A stretch of DNA of 64,000 bases from Oscarella lobularis (Eukaryota > Porifera > Homoscleromorpha > Homosclerophorida > Oscarellidae). Where the stretch lies: positions 248,001 through 312,000 of the forward strand of contig NC_089183.1 in assembly GCF_947507565.1 (NCBI RefSeq), in the 5' to 3' direction. Numbering within the stretch: the first letter of the stretch is position 1; the number at the start of each line of letters is the position of its first letter. Under the pieces are notes generated by a model. The model saw only the letters and a list, made by a program, of their open reading frames with translations. It did not search any database and had not been told where the DNA came from. Of this stretch, positions 43,706-58,700 are shown in pieces. The translations under genes were made by a program, and so were the position numbers.

Positions 43706-46700
43706 AAATTGAGGGCCTAATCTTTAATTCTTAGAGCCTAAATATTAAATTGAGGGCCTAATCTTTAATTCATAAGGCCTAAAGATTAAATTGAGGGCCT
43801 AATCTTTGATTCTAAGGACCTAAATATTAAATTGAGAGTCTAATCTTTAATTCATAAGGCCTAAAGATTAAATTGAGGGCCTAATCTTTGATTCTAAGGA
43901 CCTAAATATTAAATTGAGGGTCTAATCTTTAAATCTTAGGGCCTAAATATTAAATTGAGGGCCTAATCTTTGATTCTTAGGGACTAAATATCAAATTGAG
44001 GGCCTAATCTTTAATTCTTTAGGCCTAAATATTAATTTGAGGGCCTAATCTTTGATTCTTAGGGACTAATTATTAAATTGAGGGCCTAATCTTTGATCCT
44101 AAGGACATAAATATTAAATTGAGGGTCTAATCTTTAATTCTTAGGGCCTAAATATTAAATTGAGGGCCTAATCTTTGATTCTTTAGGCCTAAATAATAAT
44201 TTGAGGGCCTAATCTTTGATTCTTAGGGCCTAATTATTAAATTGAGGGCTTAATGTTTGATTCTTAGGGACTAAATATCAAATTGAGGGCCTAATCTTTA
44301 ATTCTTTAGGCATAAATATTAATTTGAGGGCCTAATCTTTGATTCTTAGGGCCTAATTATTAAATTGAGGGCCTAATCTTTGATTCTAAAGACCTAAATA
44401 TTAAATTGAGGGTCTAATCTTTAATTCTTAGGGCCTAAATATAAAATTGAAAGACTAATATTTGATTCTTAGGGCCTAAATATTAAATTGAGGGCCTAAT
44501 CTTTAATTCTTAGGACCTAATTATAAAATTGAGGGCCTAATCTTTGATTCTAAGGACCTAAATATTAAATTGAGGGTCTAATCTTTAATTCTTAGGGCCT
44601 AAATATTAAATTGAGGGCCTAATCTTTGATTCTTAGGGCCTAAATATAAAACTGAGGGCATAATCTTTAATTCTTAGAGCCTAAATATTAAATTGAGAGC
44701 CTAATCTTTAATTCTTAGGGCCTAAATATTAAATTGAGAGCCTAATCTTTAATTCTAAAGACCTAAATATTAAATTGCGAGCCTAATCTTTGATTCTAAG
44801 GATCTAAATATTAAATTGAGGGCCTAATCTTTGATTCTAAGGACCTAAATATTAAATTGAGGGCCTAATCTTTGATTCTAAAGACCTAAATATTAAATTG
44901 AGGGCCTAATCTTTGATTCTAAGGACTTAAATATTAAATTGAGGGTGTAATCTTTAATTCTTAGGGCCTAAATATTAAATTGAGGGCCTAATCTTTGATT
45001 CTTAGAGCCTAATTATAAAATTGAGGGCCTAATCTCTAATTCTTTAGGCCTAAATATTAATTTGAGGGCCTAATCTTTGATTCTTAGGGCCTAATTATTA
45101 AATTGAGGGCCTAATCTTTGATTCTAAGGACCTAAATATTAAATTGAGGGTCTAATCTTTAATTCTTAGGGCCTAAATATTAAATTGAGGGCCTAATCTT
45201 TGATTCTTAGGGCCTAAATATTAAATTGAGGGCCTAATCTTTGATTCTCAGGGCCTAAATATAAAATTGAGGGCCAAATCTCTAATTCTTTAGGCCTAAA
45301 TATTAATTTGAGGGCCTAATCTTTGATTCTTAGGGCCTAATTATTAAATTGAGGGCCTAATCTTTGATTCTTAGGACCTAAATAAAAAATTGAGGGCCTA
45401 ATCTTTAATTCTTAGGGCCTAAATATTAAATTGAGAGCCTAATCTTTAATTCTAAAGACCTAAATATTAAATTGCGAGCCTAATCTTTGATTCTAAAGAT
45501 CTAAATATTAAATTGAGGGCCTAATCTTTGATTCTAAAGACTTAAATATTAAATTGAGGGTCTAATCTTTAATTCTTAGAGCCTAAATATTAAATTGAGG
45601 GCCTAATCTTTGATTCTTAGGGGCTAAATATTAAATCGAGGGCCTAATTTTTAATTCTAAGGGCCTAAATATAAAATTGAGGGCATAATCTTTAATTCTT
45701 AGAGCCTAAATATTAAATTGAGGGCATAATCATTGATTCGTAGGGACTAAATATTAAATTGAGGGCCTAATGTTTAATTCTTAGGGCCTTAATATTACAT
45801 TGAGGGTCTAATCTTTAATTCTTAGGGCCTAAATATTAAATTGAGGGCCTAATCTTTGATTCTTAGGGACAAAATATAAAATAGAGGGCCTAATCTTTGA
45901 TTCTTAAGGCCTAATTATAAATTGAGGGCATAATCTTTGATTCTTAGGGCCTAAATATAAAATTGAGGGCCTAATCTTTGATTCTTAGAGCCTAAATATA
46001 AAATTGAGGGCCTAATCTTTGATTCTTAGGGCCAAAATATAAAATTGAGAACCTAATCTCTAATTCTTTAGGCCTAAATATTAATTTGAGGGCCTAATCT
46101 TTGATTCTTAGGGCCTAATTATTAAATTGAGGGCCTAATCTTTGATTCTTAGGGCCTAAATAAAAAATTGAGGGCCTAATCTTTAATTCTTAGGGCGTAA
46201 ATATTAAATTGAAAGACTAATCTTTGATTCTTAGGGCCTAAATATAAAATTGAGAACCTAATCTCTAATTCTTTAGGCCTAAATATTAATTTGAGGGCCT
46301 AATCTTTGATTCTTAGGGCCTAATTATTAAATTGAGGGCCTAATCTTTGATTCTTAGGGCCTAAATATTAAATTGAGGGCCTAATCTTTGATTCTTAGGG
46401 CCTAAATATTAAATTGAGGGCCTAATCTTTAATTCTAAGGACCTAAATATTAAATTGCGGGCCTAATCTTTGATTCTAAGGACCTAAATATTAAATTGAG
46501 GGCCTAATCTTTGATTCTAAGGACCTAAATATTAAATTGAGGGCCTAATCTTTGATTCTAAGGACTTAAATATTAAATTGAGGGTGTAATCTTTAATTCT
46601 TAGGGCCTAAATATTAAATTGAGGGCCTAATCTTTGATTCTTAGGAACTAAATATCAAATAGAGGGCCTAATCTTTGATTCTTAGGGCCTAATTATAAAA

Positions 46701-49700
46701 TTGAGGGCCTAATCTTTGATTCTAAGGACCTAAATATTAAATTGAGGGTCTAATCTTTAATTCTTAGGGCCTAAATATTAAATTGAGGGCCTAATCTTTG
46801 ATTCTTAGGGCCTAAATATTAAATTGAGGGCCTAATCTTTGATTCTTAAAGACTAAATATCAAATTGGGGGCCTAATCTTTAATTCTTTAGGCCTAAATA
46901 TTAATTTGAGGGCCTAATCTTTGATTCTTAGGGACTAATTATTAAATTGAGGGCCTAATCTTTGATCCTAAGGACATAAATATTAAATTGAGGGTCTAAT
47001 CTTTAATTCTTAGGGCCTAAATATTAAATTGAGGGCCTAATCTTTGATTCTTTAGGCCTAAATAATAATTTGAGGGCCTAATCTTTGATTCTTAGGGCCT
47101 AATTATTAAATTGAGGGCTTAATGTTTGATTCTTAGGGACTAAATATCAAATTGAGGGCCTAATCTTTAATTCTTTAGGCATAAATATTAATTTGAGGGC
47201 CTAATCTTTGATTCTTAGGGCCTAATTATTAAATTGAGGGCCTAATCTTTGATTCTAAAGACCTAAATATTAAATTGAGGGTCTAATCTTTAATTCTTAG
47301 GGCCTAAATATAAAATTGAAAGACTAATATTTGATTCTTAGGGCCTAAATATTAAATTGAAGGCCTAATCTTTAATTCTTAGGGCCTAATTATAAAATTG
47401 AGGGCCTAATCTTTGATTCTAAGGACCTAAATATTAAATTGAGGGTCTAATCTTTAATTCTTAGGGCCTAAATATTAAATTGAGGGCCTAATCTTTGATT
47501 CTTAGGGCCTAAATATAAAATTGAGGGCATAATCTTTAATTCTTAGAGCCTAAATATTAAATTGAGAGCCTAATCTTTAATTCTTAGGGCCTAAATATTA
47601 AATTGAGAGCCTAATCTTTAATTCTAAAGACCTAAATATTAAATTGCGAGCCTAATCTTTGATTCTAAGGATCTAAATATTAAATTAAGGGCCTAATCTT
47701 TGATTCTAAGGACCTAAATATTAAATTGAGGGTCTAATCTTTAATTCTTAGGGCCTAAATATAAAATTGAGGGCCTAATCTCAAATTCTTTAGGCCTAAA
47801 TATTAATTTGAGGGCCTAATCTTTGATTCTTAGAGCCTAATTATTAAATTGAGGGCCTAATCTTTGATTCTAAGGACCTAAATATTAAATTGAGGGTCTA
47901 ATCTTTAATTCTTAGGGCCTAAATATTAAATTGAGGGCCTAATCTTTGATTCTTAGGGCCTAAATATTAAATTGAGGGTCTAATCTTTAATTCTTAGTGC
48001 CTATATATTAATTTGAGGGCCTAATCTTTGATTCTTAGGGCCTAATTATTAAATTGAGGGCCTAATCTTTGATTCTTAGGACCTAAATAAAAAATTGAGG
48101 GCCTAATCTTTAATTCTAAAGACCTAAATATTAAATTGCGAGCCTAATCTTTGATTCTAAAGATCTAAATATTAAATTGAGGGCCTAATCTTTGATTCTA
48201 AAGACTTAAATATTAAATTGAGGGTCTAATCTTTAATTCTTAGAGCCTAAATATTAAATTGAGGTCCTAATCTTTGATTCTTAGGGGCTAAATATTAAAT
48301 CGAGGGCCTAATTTTTAATTCTAAGGGCCTAATTATAAATTGAGGGCATAATCTTTGATTCTTAGGGCCTAAATATAAAATTGAGGGCCTAATCTTTGAT
48401 TCTTAGAACCTAAATATAAAATTGAGGGCCTAATCTTTGATTCTTAGGGCCTAAATATAAAATTGAGAACCTAATCTCTAATTCTTTAGGCCTAAATATT
48501 AATTTGAGGGCCTAATCTTTGATTCTTAGGGCCTAATTATTAAATTGAGGGCCTAATCTTTGATTCTTAGGGCCTAAATAAAAAATTGAGGGCCTAATCT
48601 TTAATTCTTAGGGCGTAAATATTAAATTGAAAGACTAATCTTTGATTCTTAGGGCCTAAAGATAAAATTGAGAACCTAATCTCTAATTCTTTAGGCCTAA
48701 ATATTAATTTGAGGGCCTAATCTTTGATTCTTAGGGCCTAATTATTAAATTGAGGGCCTAATCTTTGATTCTTAGGGCCTAAATATTAAATTGAGGGCCT
48801 AATCTTTGATTCTTAGGGCCTAAATATTAAATTGAGGGCCTAATCTTTAATTCTAAGGACCTAAATATTAAATTGCGGGCCTAATCTTTGATTCTAAGGA
48901 CCTAAATATTAAATTGAGGGCCTAATCTTTGATTCTAAGGACCTAAATATTAAATTGAGGGCCTAATCTTTGATTCTAAGGACTTAAATATTAAATTGAG
49001 GGTGTAATCTTTAATTCTTAGGGCCTAAATATTAAATTGAGGGCCTAATCTTTGATTCTTAGGAACTAAATATCAAATAGAGGGCCTAATCTTTGATTCT
49101 TAGGGCCTAATTATAAAATTAAGGGCCTAATCTTTGATTCTAAGGAACAAAATATTAAATTGAGGGTCTAATCTTTAATTCTTAGGGCCTAAATATTAAA
49201 TTGAGGGCCTAATCTTTGATTCTTAGGGCCTAAATATTAAATTGAGGGCCTAATCTTTGATTCTTAGAGCCTAAATATAAAATTGAGGACCAAATCTCTA
49301 ATTCTTTAGGCCTAAATATTAATTTGAGGGCCTAATCTTTGATTCTTAGGGCCTAATTATTAAATTGAGGGCCTAATCTTTGATTCTTAGGGCCTAAATA
49401 AAAAATTGAGGGCCTAATCTTTAATTCTTAGGGCCTAAATATTAAATTGAGAGCCTGATCTTTAATTCTTAGGGCCTAAATATTAAATTGAGAGCCTAAT
49501 CTTTAATTCTAAAGACCTAAATATTAAATTGCGAGCCTAATCTTTGATTCTAAGGATCTAAATATTAAATTGAGGGCCTAATCTTTGATTCTAAAGACTT
49601 AAATATTAAATTGAGGGTCTAATCTTTAATTCTTAGAGCCTAAATATTAAATTGAGGGCCTAATCTTTGATTCTTAGGGGCTAAATATTAAATCGAGGGC

Positions 49701-52700
49701 CTAATTTTTAATTCTAAGGGCCTAAATATTAAATTGAGGGCATAATCTTTAATTCTTAGGGCCTAAATATAAAATTGAGGGCATAATCTTTAATTCTTAG
49801 AGCCTAAATATTAAATTGAGGGCATAATCATTGATTCGTAGGGACTAAATATTAAATTGAGGGCCTAATGTTTAATTCTTAGGGCCTTAATATAAAATTG
49901 AGGGCCTAATCTTTAACTCTTAGGTCCTAAATATTAAATTGAGGGCCTAATCTTTAAGTCCAAGGACTTAAATATTAAATTGAGGGCCTAATGTTTGATT
50001 CTACGGACTTAAATATTAAATTGAGGGTCTAATCTTTAATTCTTAGGGCCTAAATATTAAATTCAGGGCCTAATCTTTGATTCTTAGGGACAAAATATAA
50101 AATAGAGGGCCTAATCTTTGATTCTTAAGGCCTAATTATTAAATTGAAGGCCTAATCTTTGATTCCAAGGACTTAAATATTAAATTGAAGGTCTAATCTT
50201 TGATTCTTAGGGCCTAAATATAAAATTGAGGGCCTAATCTTTAATTCTTAGGGCCTAAATATTAAATTGAGAGCCTAATCTTTAATTCTTAGGGCCTAAA
50301 TATTAAATTGAGAGCCTAATCTTTAATTCTAAAGACCTAAATATTAAATTGCGAGCCTAATCTTTGATTCTAAGGATCTAAATATTAAATTGAGGGCCTA
50401 ATCTTTGATTCTAAAGACTTAAATATTAAATTGAGGGTCTAATCTTTAATTTTTAGAGCCTAAATATTAAATTGAGGGCCTAATCTTTGATTCTTAGGAG
50501 CTAAATATTAAATCGAGGGCCTAATTTTTAATTCTAAGGGCCTCAATATTAAATTGAGGGCCTAATCTTTAATTCTTAGGGCCTAAATATAAAATTGAGG
50601 GCATAATCTTTAATTCTTAGAGCCTAAATATTAAATTGAGGGCACAATCATTGATTCGTAGGGACTAAATAATAAATTGAGGGCCTAATGTTTAATTCTT
50701 AGGGCCTTAATATAAAATTGAGGGCATAATCTTTAACTCTTAGGTCCTAAATATTAAATTGAGGGCCTAATCTTTAATTCCAAGGACTTAAATATTAAAT
50801 TGAGGGCCTAATGTTTGATTCTACGGACTTAAATATTAAATTGAGGGTCTAATCTTTAATTCTTAGGGCCTAAATATTAAATTGAGGGCCTAATCTTTGA
50901 TTCTTAGGGACAAAATATCAAATAGAGGGCCTAATCTTTGATTCTTAAGGCCTAATTATTAAATTCAGGGCCTAATCTTTGATTCCAAGGACTTAAATAT
51001 TAAATTGAGGGTCTAATCTTTGATTCTTAGGGCCTAAATATAAAATTGAGGGCCTAATCTTTGATTCTTAGAGCCTAAATATAAAATTGAGGGCCTAATC
51101 TTTGATTCTTAGGGCCTAAATATAAAATTCAGAACCTAATCTCTAATTCTTTAGGCCTAAATATTAATTTGAGGGCCTAATCTTTGATTCTTATGGCCTA
51201 ATTATTAAATTCAGGGCCTAATCTTTGATTCTTAGGGCCTAAATAAAAAATTGAGGGCCTAATCTTTAATTCTTAGGGCGTAAATATTAAATTGAGAGAC
51301 TAATCTTTGATTCTTAGGGCCTAAATATTAAATTGAGGGCCTAATCTTTGATTCTTAGGGCCTAAATATTAAATTGAGGGCCTAATCTTTGATTCTTAGG
51401 GCCTAAATATTAAATTGAGGGCCTAATCTTTAATTCTAAGGACCTAAATATTAAATTGCGGGCCTAATCTTTGATTCTAAGGACCTAAATATTAAATTGA
51501 GGGCCTAATCTTTGATTCTAAGAACTTAAATATTAAATTGAGGGTCTAATCTTTAATTCTTAGGGCCTAAATATTAAAATGAGGGCCTAATCTTTAATTT
51601 TAAAGACCTTAATATTAAATTGAGGGCCTAATCTTTGATTCTTAGGGACAAAATATAAAATAGAGGGCCTAATCTTTGATTCTTAAGGCCTAATTATTAA
51701 ATTGAGGGCCTAATCTTTGATTCCAAGGACTTAAATATTAAATTGAGGGTCTAATCTTTGATTCTTAGGGCCTAAATATAAAATTGAGGGCCTAATCTTT
51801 GATTCTTAGGGCGCAAATATTAAATTGAGAGACTAATCTTTGATTCTTAGGGCCTAAATATTAAATTGAGGGCCTAATCTTTGATTCTTAGAGCCTAAAT
51901 AAAAAATTGAGGGCCTAATCTTTAATTCTTAGGGCGCAAATATTAAATTGAGAGACTAATCTTTGATTCTTAGGGCCTAAATATTAAATTGAGGGCCTAA
52001 TCTTTGATTCTTAAAGCCTGAATAAAAAATTGAGGCCCTAATCTTTAATTCTTAGGGCCTAAATATTAAATTGAGGGTCTAATCTTTAATTCTTAGTGCC
52101 TAAATATTAAATTGAGGGCCTAATCTTTGATTCTTAGGGCCTAAATATTACATTGAGGACCTAATCTTTGATTCTTAGGGCCTCAATATTAAATCGAGGG
52201 CCTAATCTTTAATTCTTAGAGCCAAAATATTAAATTGAGGGCCTAATCTTTAATTCTAAGGACCTAATTATTAAATTGAGGGTCCAATCTTTAATTCTAA
52301 GGGCCTAAATATTAAATTGAGGGCCTAATCTTTAATTCTTTAGGCCTAAATATTAATTTGAGGGTCTAATAATTGATTCTTAACGACTAAATATCAAATT
52401 GAGGGCCTACTCTTTAATTCTTTAAGCCTAAATTTTAATTTGAGGGCCTAATCTTTGATTCTTAGGGCCTAATTATTAAATTGAGGGCCTAATCTTTGAT
52501 TCTTAGGGCCTAAATATTAAATTGAGGGCCTAGCCTTTAATTCTAAGGGCCTAAATATTAAATTGAGGACCTAATCTTTGATTCTTAGGGCCTAAATATA
52601 AAATTGAGGGTCTAATCATTGATTCTTAGGGACTAAATATCAAATTGAGAGCCTAATCTTTAATTCTTTAGGCCTAAATTTTAATTTGAGGGCCTAATCT

Positions 52701-55700
52701 TTGATTCTTAGGGCCTAATTATTAAATTGAGGGCCTAATCTTTGATTCTTAAAGCCTAAATAAAAAATTGAGGGGCTAATCCTTAATTCTTAGGGCCTAA
52801 ATATTAAATTGAGAGACTAATCTTTGATTCTTAGGGCCTAAATATTAAATTGAGAGACTAATCTTTGATTCTTAGGGCCTAAATATTAAATCGAGGGCCT
52901 AATCTTTAATTCTAAGGGCCAAAATATTAAATTGAGGGCCTAATCTTTAATTCTAAGGACCTAAATATTAAATTGAGGGCCTAATCTTTGATTCTAAGGA
53001 CCTAAATATTAAATTGAGGGCCTAATCTTTGATTCTAAGAACTTAAATATTAAATTGAGGGTCTAATCTTTAATTCTTAGGGCCTAAATATTAAAATGAG
53101 GGCCTAATCTTTAATTTTAAAAACCTTAATATTAAATTGAGGGCCTAATCTTTGATTCTTAGAGCCTAAATATTAAATTGAGGGCCTAATCTTTGATTCT
53201 TAGGGCCTAAATATTACATTGAGGGCCTAATCTTTGATTCTTAGGGCCTCAATATTAAATCGAGGGCCTAATCTTTAATTCTTAGAGCCAAAATATTAAA
53301 TTGAGGGCCTAATCTTTGATTCTTAGGGCCTAAATATAAAATTGAGGGCCTAATCTTTGATTCTTAGGGCCTAAATATAAAATTGAGGTCCTAATCTTTA
53401 ATTCTTAGAGCCTAAATATTAAATTGAGGGCCTAACCTTTAATTCTAAGGACCTAAATATTAAATTGAGGGCCTAATCATTGATTCTTAAAGCCTAAATA
53501 AAAAATTGAAGGCCTAATCTTTAATTCTTAGGGCCTAATTATTAAATTGAGAGACTAATCTTTGATTCTTAGGGCCTAAATATTAAATTGAGGGCCTAAT
53601 CTTTGATTCTTAGGGCCTAAATATTAAATCGAGGGCCTAATCTTTAATTCTAAGGGCCAAAATATTAAATTGAGGGCCTAATCTTTAATTCTAAGGACCT
53701 AAATATTAAATTGCGGGCCTAATCTTTGATTCTAAGGACCTAAATATTAAATTGAGGGCCTAATCTTTGATTCTAAGAACTTAAATATTAAATTGAGGGT
53801 CTAATCTTTAATTCTTAGGGCCTAAATATTAAAATGAGGGCCTAATCTTTAATTTTAAAAACCTTAATATTAAATTGAGGGCCTAATCTTTGATTCTTAG
53901 AGCCTAAATATTAAATTGAGGGCCTAATCTTTGATTCTTAGGACCTAAATATTACATTGAGGGCCTAATCTTTGATTCTTAGGGCCTCAATATTAAATCG
54001 AGGGCCTAATCTTTAATTCTTAGAGCCAAAATATTAAATTGAGGGCCTAATCTTTGATTCTTAGGGCCTAAATATAAAATTGAGGGCCTAATCTTTGATT
54101 CTTAGGGCCTAAATATAAAATTGAGGTCCTAATCTTTAATTCTTAGAGCCTAAATATTAAATTGAGGGCCTAACCTTTAATTCTAAGGACCTAAATATTA
54201 AATTGAGGGCCTAATCATTGATTCTTAAAGCCTAAATAAAAAATTGAAGGCCTAATCTTTAATTCTTAGGACCTAATTATTAAATTGAGGGCCTAATGTT
54301 TGATTCTTAGGGCCTAAATATAAAATTGAGGGCCTAATCTTTAATTCTAAGTTCCTAAATATTAAATTGAGGGCCTAATCTTTAATTCTAAGGACCTAAA
54401 TATTAAATTGAGGGTGTAATCTTTAATTCTTAGGGCCTAAATATTAAATTGAGGGCCTAATCTTTGATTCTTAGGGCCTAAATATTAAATTGAGGGCCTA
54501 ATCTTTGATTCTTAGGGACTAAATATTAAATTGAGGGCCTAATCTTTAATTCTTAGGGCCTAAATATTACATTGAGGGCCTAATCTTTGATTCTTAGGGC
54601 CTAAATAAAAAATTGAGGGCCTAATCTTTAATTCTTAGGGCCTAAATATTAAATTGAGAGACTAATCTTTGATTCTTAGGGCCTAAATATTAAATTGAGG
54701 GCCTAATCTTTGATTCTTAGGGCCTAAATATTAAATTGAGGGCCTAATCTTTGATTCTTAGGGCCTAAATATTAAATTGAGGGCCTAATCTTTAATTCTA
54801 AGGACCTAAATATTAAATTGCGGGCCTAATCTTTGATTCTAAGGACCTAAATATTAAATTGAGGGCCTAATCTTTGATTCTAAGAACTTAAATATTAAAT
54901 TGAGGGTCTAATCTTTAATTCTTAGGACCTAAATATTAAAATGAGGGCCTAATCTTTAATTTTAAAGACCTTAATATTAAATTGAGGGCCTAATCTTTGA
55001 TTCTTAGGGACAAAATATAAAATAGAGGGCCTAATCTTTGATTCTTAAGGCCTAATTATTAAATTGAGGGCCTAATCTTTGATTCCAAGGACTTAAATAT
55101 TAAATTGAGGGTCTAATCTTTGATTCTTAGGGCCTAAATATAAAATTGAGGGCCTAATCTTTGATTCTTAGGGCGCAAATACTAAATTGAGAGACTAATC
55201 TTTGATTCTTAGGGCCTAAATATTAAATTGAGGGCCTAATCTTTGATTCTTAGAGCCTAAATAAAAAATTGAGGGCCTAATCTTTAATTCTTAGGGCGCA
55301 AATATTAAATTGAGAGACTAATCTTTGATTCTTAGGGCCTAAATATTAAATTGAGGGCCTAATCTTTGATTCTTAAAGCCTGAATAAAAAATTGAGGCCC
55401 TAATCTTTAATTCTTAGGGCCTAAATATTAAATTGAGGGTCTAATCTTTAATTCTTAGTGCCTAAATATTAAATTGAGGGCCTAATCTTTGATTCTTAGG
55501 GCCTAAATATTACATTGAGGGCCTAATCTTTGATTCTTAGGGCCTCAATATTAAATCGAGGGCCTAATCTTTAATTCTTAGAGCCAAAATATTAAATTGA
55601 GGGCCTAATCTTTAATTCTAAGGACCTAATTATTAAATTGAGGGTCCAATCTTTAATTCTAAGGGCCTAAATATTAAATTGAGGGCCTAATCTTTAATTC

Positions 55701-58700
55701 TTTAGGCCTAAATATTAATTTGAGGGTCTAATAATTGATTCTTAACGACTAAATATCAAATTGAGGGCCTACTCTTTAATTCTTTAAGCCTAAATTTTAA
55801 TTTGAGGGCCTAATCTTTGATTCTTAGGGCCTAATTATTAAATTGAGGGCCTAATCTTTGATTCTTAGGGCCTAAATATTAAATTGAGGGCCTAGCCTTT
55901 AATTCTAAGGGCCTAAATATTAAATTGAGGACCTAATCTTTGATTCTTAGGGCCTAAATATAAAATTGAGGGTCTAATCATTGATTCTTAGGGACTAAAT
56001 ATTAAATCGAGGGCCTAATCTTTAATTCTAAGGGCCAAAATATTAAATTGAGGGCCTAATCTTTAATTCTAAGGACCTAAATATTAAATTGAGGGCCTAA
56101 TCTTTGATTCTAAGGACCTAAATATTAAATTGAGGGCCTAATCTTTGATTCTAAGAACTTAAATATTAAATTGAGGGTCTAATCTTTAATTCTTAGGGCC
56201 TAAATATTAAAATGAGGGCCTAATCTTTAATTTTAAAGACCTTAATATTAAATTGAGGGCCTAATCTTTGATTCTTAGAGCCTAAATATTAAATTGAGGG
56301 CCTAATCTTTGATTCTTAGGGCCTAAATATTACATTGAGGGCCTAATCTTTGATTCTTAGGGCCTCAATATTAAATCGAGGGCCTAATCTTTAATTCTTA
56401 GAGCCAAAATATTAAATTGAGGGCCTAATCTTTGATTCTTAGGGCCTAAATATAAAATTGAGAACCTAATCTCTAATTCTTTAGGCCTAAATATTAATTT
56501 GAGGGCCTAATCTTTGATTCTTAGGGCCTAATTATTAAATTGAGGGCCTAATCTTTGATTCTTAGGGCCTAAATAAAAAATTGAGGGCCTAATCTTTAAT
56601 TCTTAGGGCGTAAATATTAAATTGAAAGACTAATCTTTGATTCTTAGGGCCTAAATATAAAATTGAGAACCTAATCTCTAATTCTTTAGGCCTAAATATT
56701 AATTTGAGGGCCTAATCTTTGATTCTTAGGGCCTAATTATTAAATTGAGGGCCTAATCTTTGATTCTTAGGGCCTAAATATTAAATTGAGGGCCTAATCT
56801 TTGATTCTTAGGGCCTAAATATTAAATTGAGGGCCTAATCTTTAATTCTAAGGACCTAAATATTAAATTGCGGGCCTAATCTTTGATTCTAAGGACCTAA
56901 ATATTAAATTGAGGGCCTAATCTTTGATTCTAAGGACCTAAATATTAAATTGAGGGCCTAATCTTTGATTCTAAGGACTTAAATATTAAATTGAGGGTGT
57001 AATCTTTAATTCTTAGGGCCTAAATATTAAATTGAGGGCCTAATCTTTGATTCTTAGGAACTAAATATCAAATAGAGGGCCTAATCTTTGATTCTTAGGG
57101 CCTAATTATAAAATTGAGGGCCTAATCTTTGATTCTAAGGAACAAAATATTAAATTGAGGGTCTAATCTTTAATTCTTAGGGCCTAAATATTAAATTGAG
57201 GGCCTAATCTTTGATTCTTAGGGCCTAAATATTAAATTGAGGGCCTAATCTTTGATTCTTAGAGCCTAAATATAAAATTGAGGACCAAATCTCTAATTCT
57301 TTAGGCCTAAATATTAATTTGAGGGCCTAATCTTTGATTCTTAGGGCCTAATTATTAAATTGAGGGCCTAATCTTTGATTCTTAGGGCCTAAATAAAAAA
57401 TTGAGGGCCTAATCTTTAATTCTTAGGGCCTAAATATTAAATTGAGAGCCTGATCTTTAATTCTTAGGGCCTAAATATTAAATTGAGAGCCTAATCTTTA
57501 ATTCTAAAGACCTAAATATTAAATTGCGAGCCTAATCTTTGATTCTAAGGATCTAAATATTAAATTGAGGGCCTAATCTTTGATTCTAAAGACTTAAATA
57601 TTAAATTGAGGGTCTAATCTTTAATTCTTAGAGCCTAAATATTAAATTGAGGGCCTAATCTTTGATTCTTAGGGGCTAAATATTAAATCGAGGGCCTAAT
57701 TTTTAATTCTAAGGGCCTAAATATTAAATTGAGGGCATAATCTTTAATTCTTAGGGCCTAAATATAAAATTGAGGGCATAATCTTTAATTCTTAGAGCCT
57801 AAATATTAAATTGAGGGCATAATCATTGATTCTTAGGGCCTAAATATTAAAATGAGGGCCTAATCTTTAATTTTAAAAACCTTAATATTAAATTGAGGGC
57901 CTAATCTTTGATTCTTAGAGCCTAAATATTAAATTGAGGGCCTAATCTTTGATTCTTAGGGCCTAAATATTACATTGAGGGCCTAATCTTTGATTCTTAG
58001 GGCCTCAATATTAAATCGAGGGTCTAATCTTTAATTCTTAGAGCCAAAATATTAAATTGAGGGCCTAATCTTTGATTCTTAGGGCCTAAATATAAAATTG
58101 AGGGCCTAATCTTTGATTCTTAGGGCCTAAATATAAAATTGAGGTCCTAATCTTTAATTCTTAGAGCCTAAATATTAAATTGAGGGCCTAACCTTTAATT
58201 CTAAGGACCTAAATATTAAATTGAGGGCCTAATCATTGATTCTTAAAGCCTAAATAAAAAATTGAAGGCCTAATCTTTAATTCTTAGGGCCTAATTATTA
58301 AATTGAGGGCCTAATCTTTAATTCTAAGGACCTAAATATTAAATTGCGGGCCTAATCTTTGATTCTAAGGACCTAAATATTAAATTGAGGGCCTAATCTT
58401 TGATTCTAAGAACTTAAATATTAAATTGAGGGTCTAATCTTTAATTCTTAGGGCCTAAATATTAAAATGAGGGCCTAATCTTTAATTTTAAAGACCTTAA
58501 TATTAAATTGAGGGCCTAATCTTTGATTCTTAGGGACAAAATATAAAATAGAGGGCCTAATCTTTGATTCTTAAGGCCTAATTATTAAATTGAGGGCCTA
58601 ATCTTTGATTCCAAGGACTTAAATATTAAATTGAGGGTCTAATCTTTGATTCTTAGGGCCTAAATATAAAATTGAGGGCCTAATCTTTGATTCTTAGGGC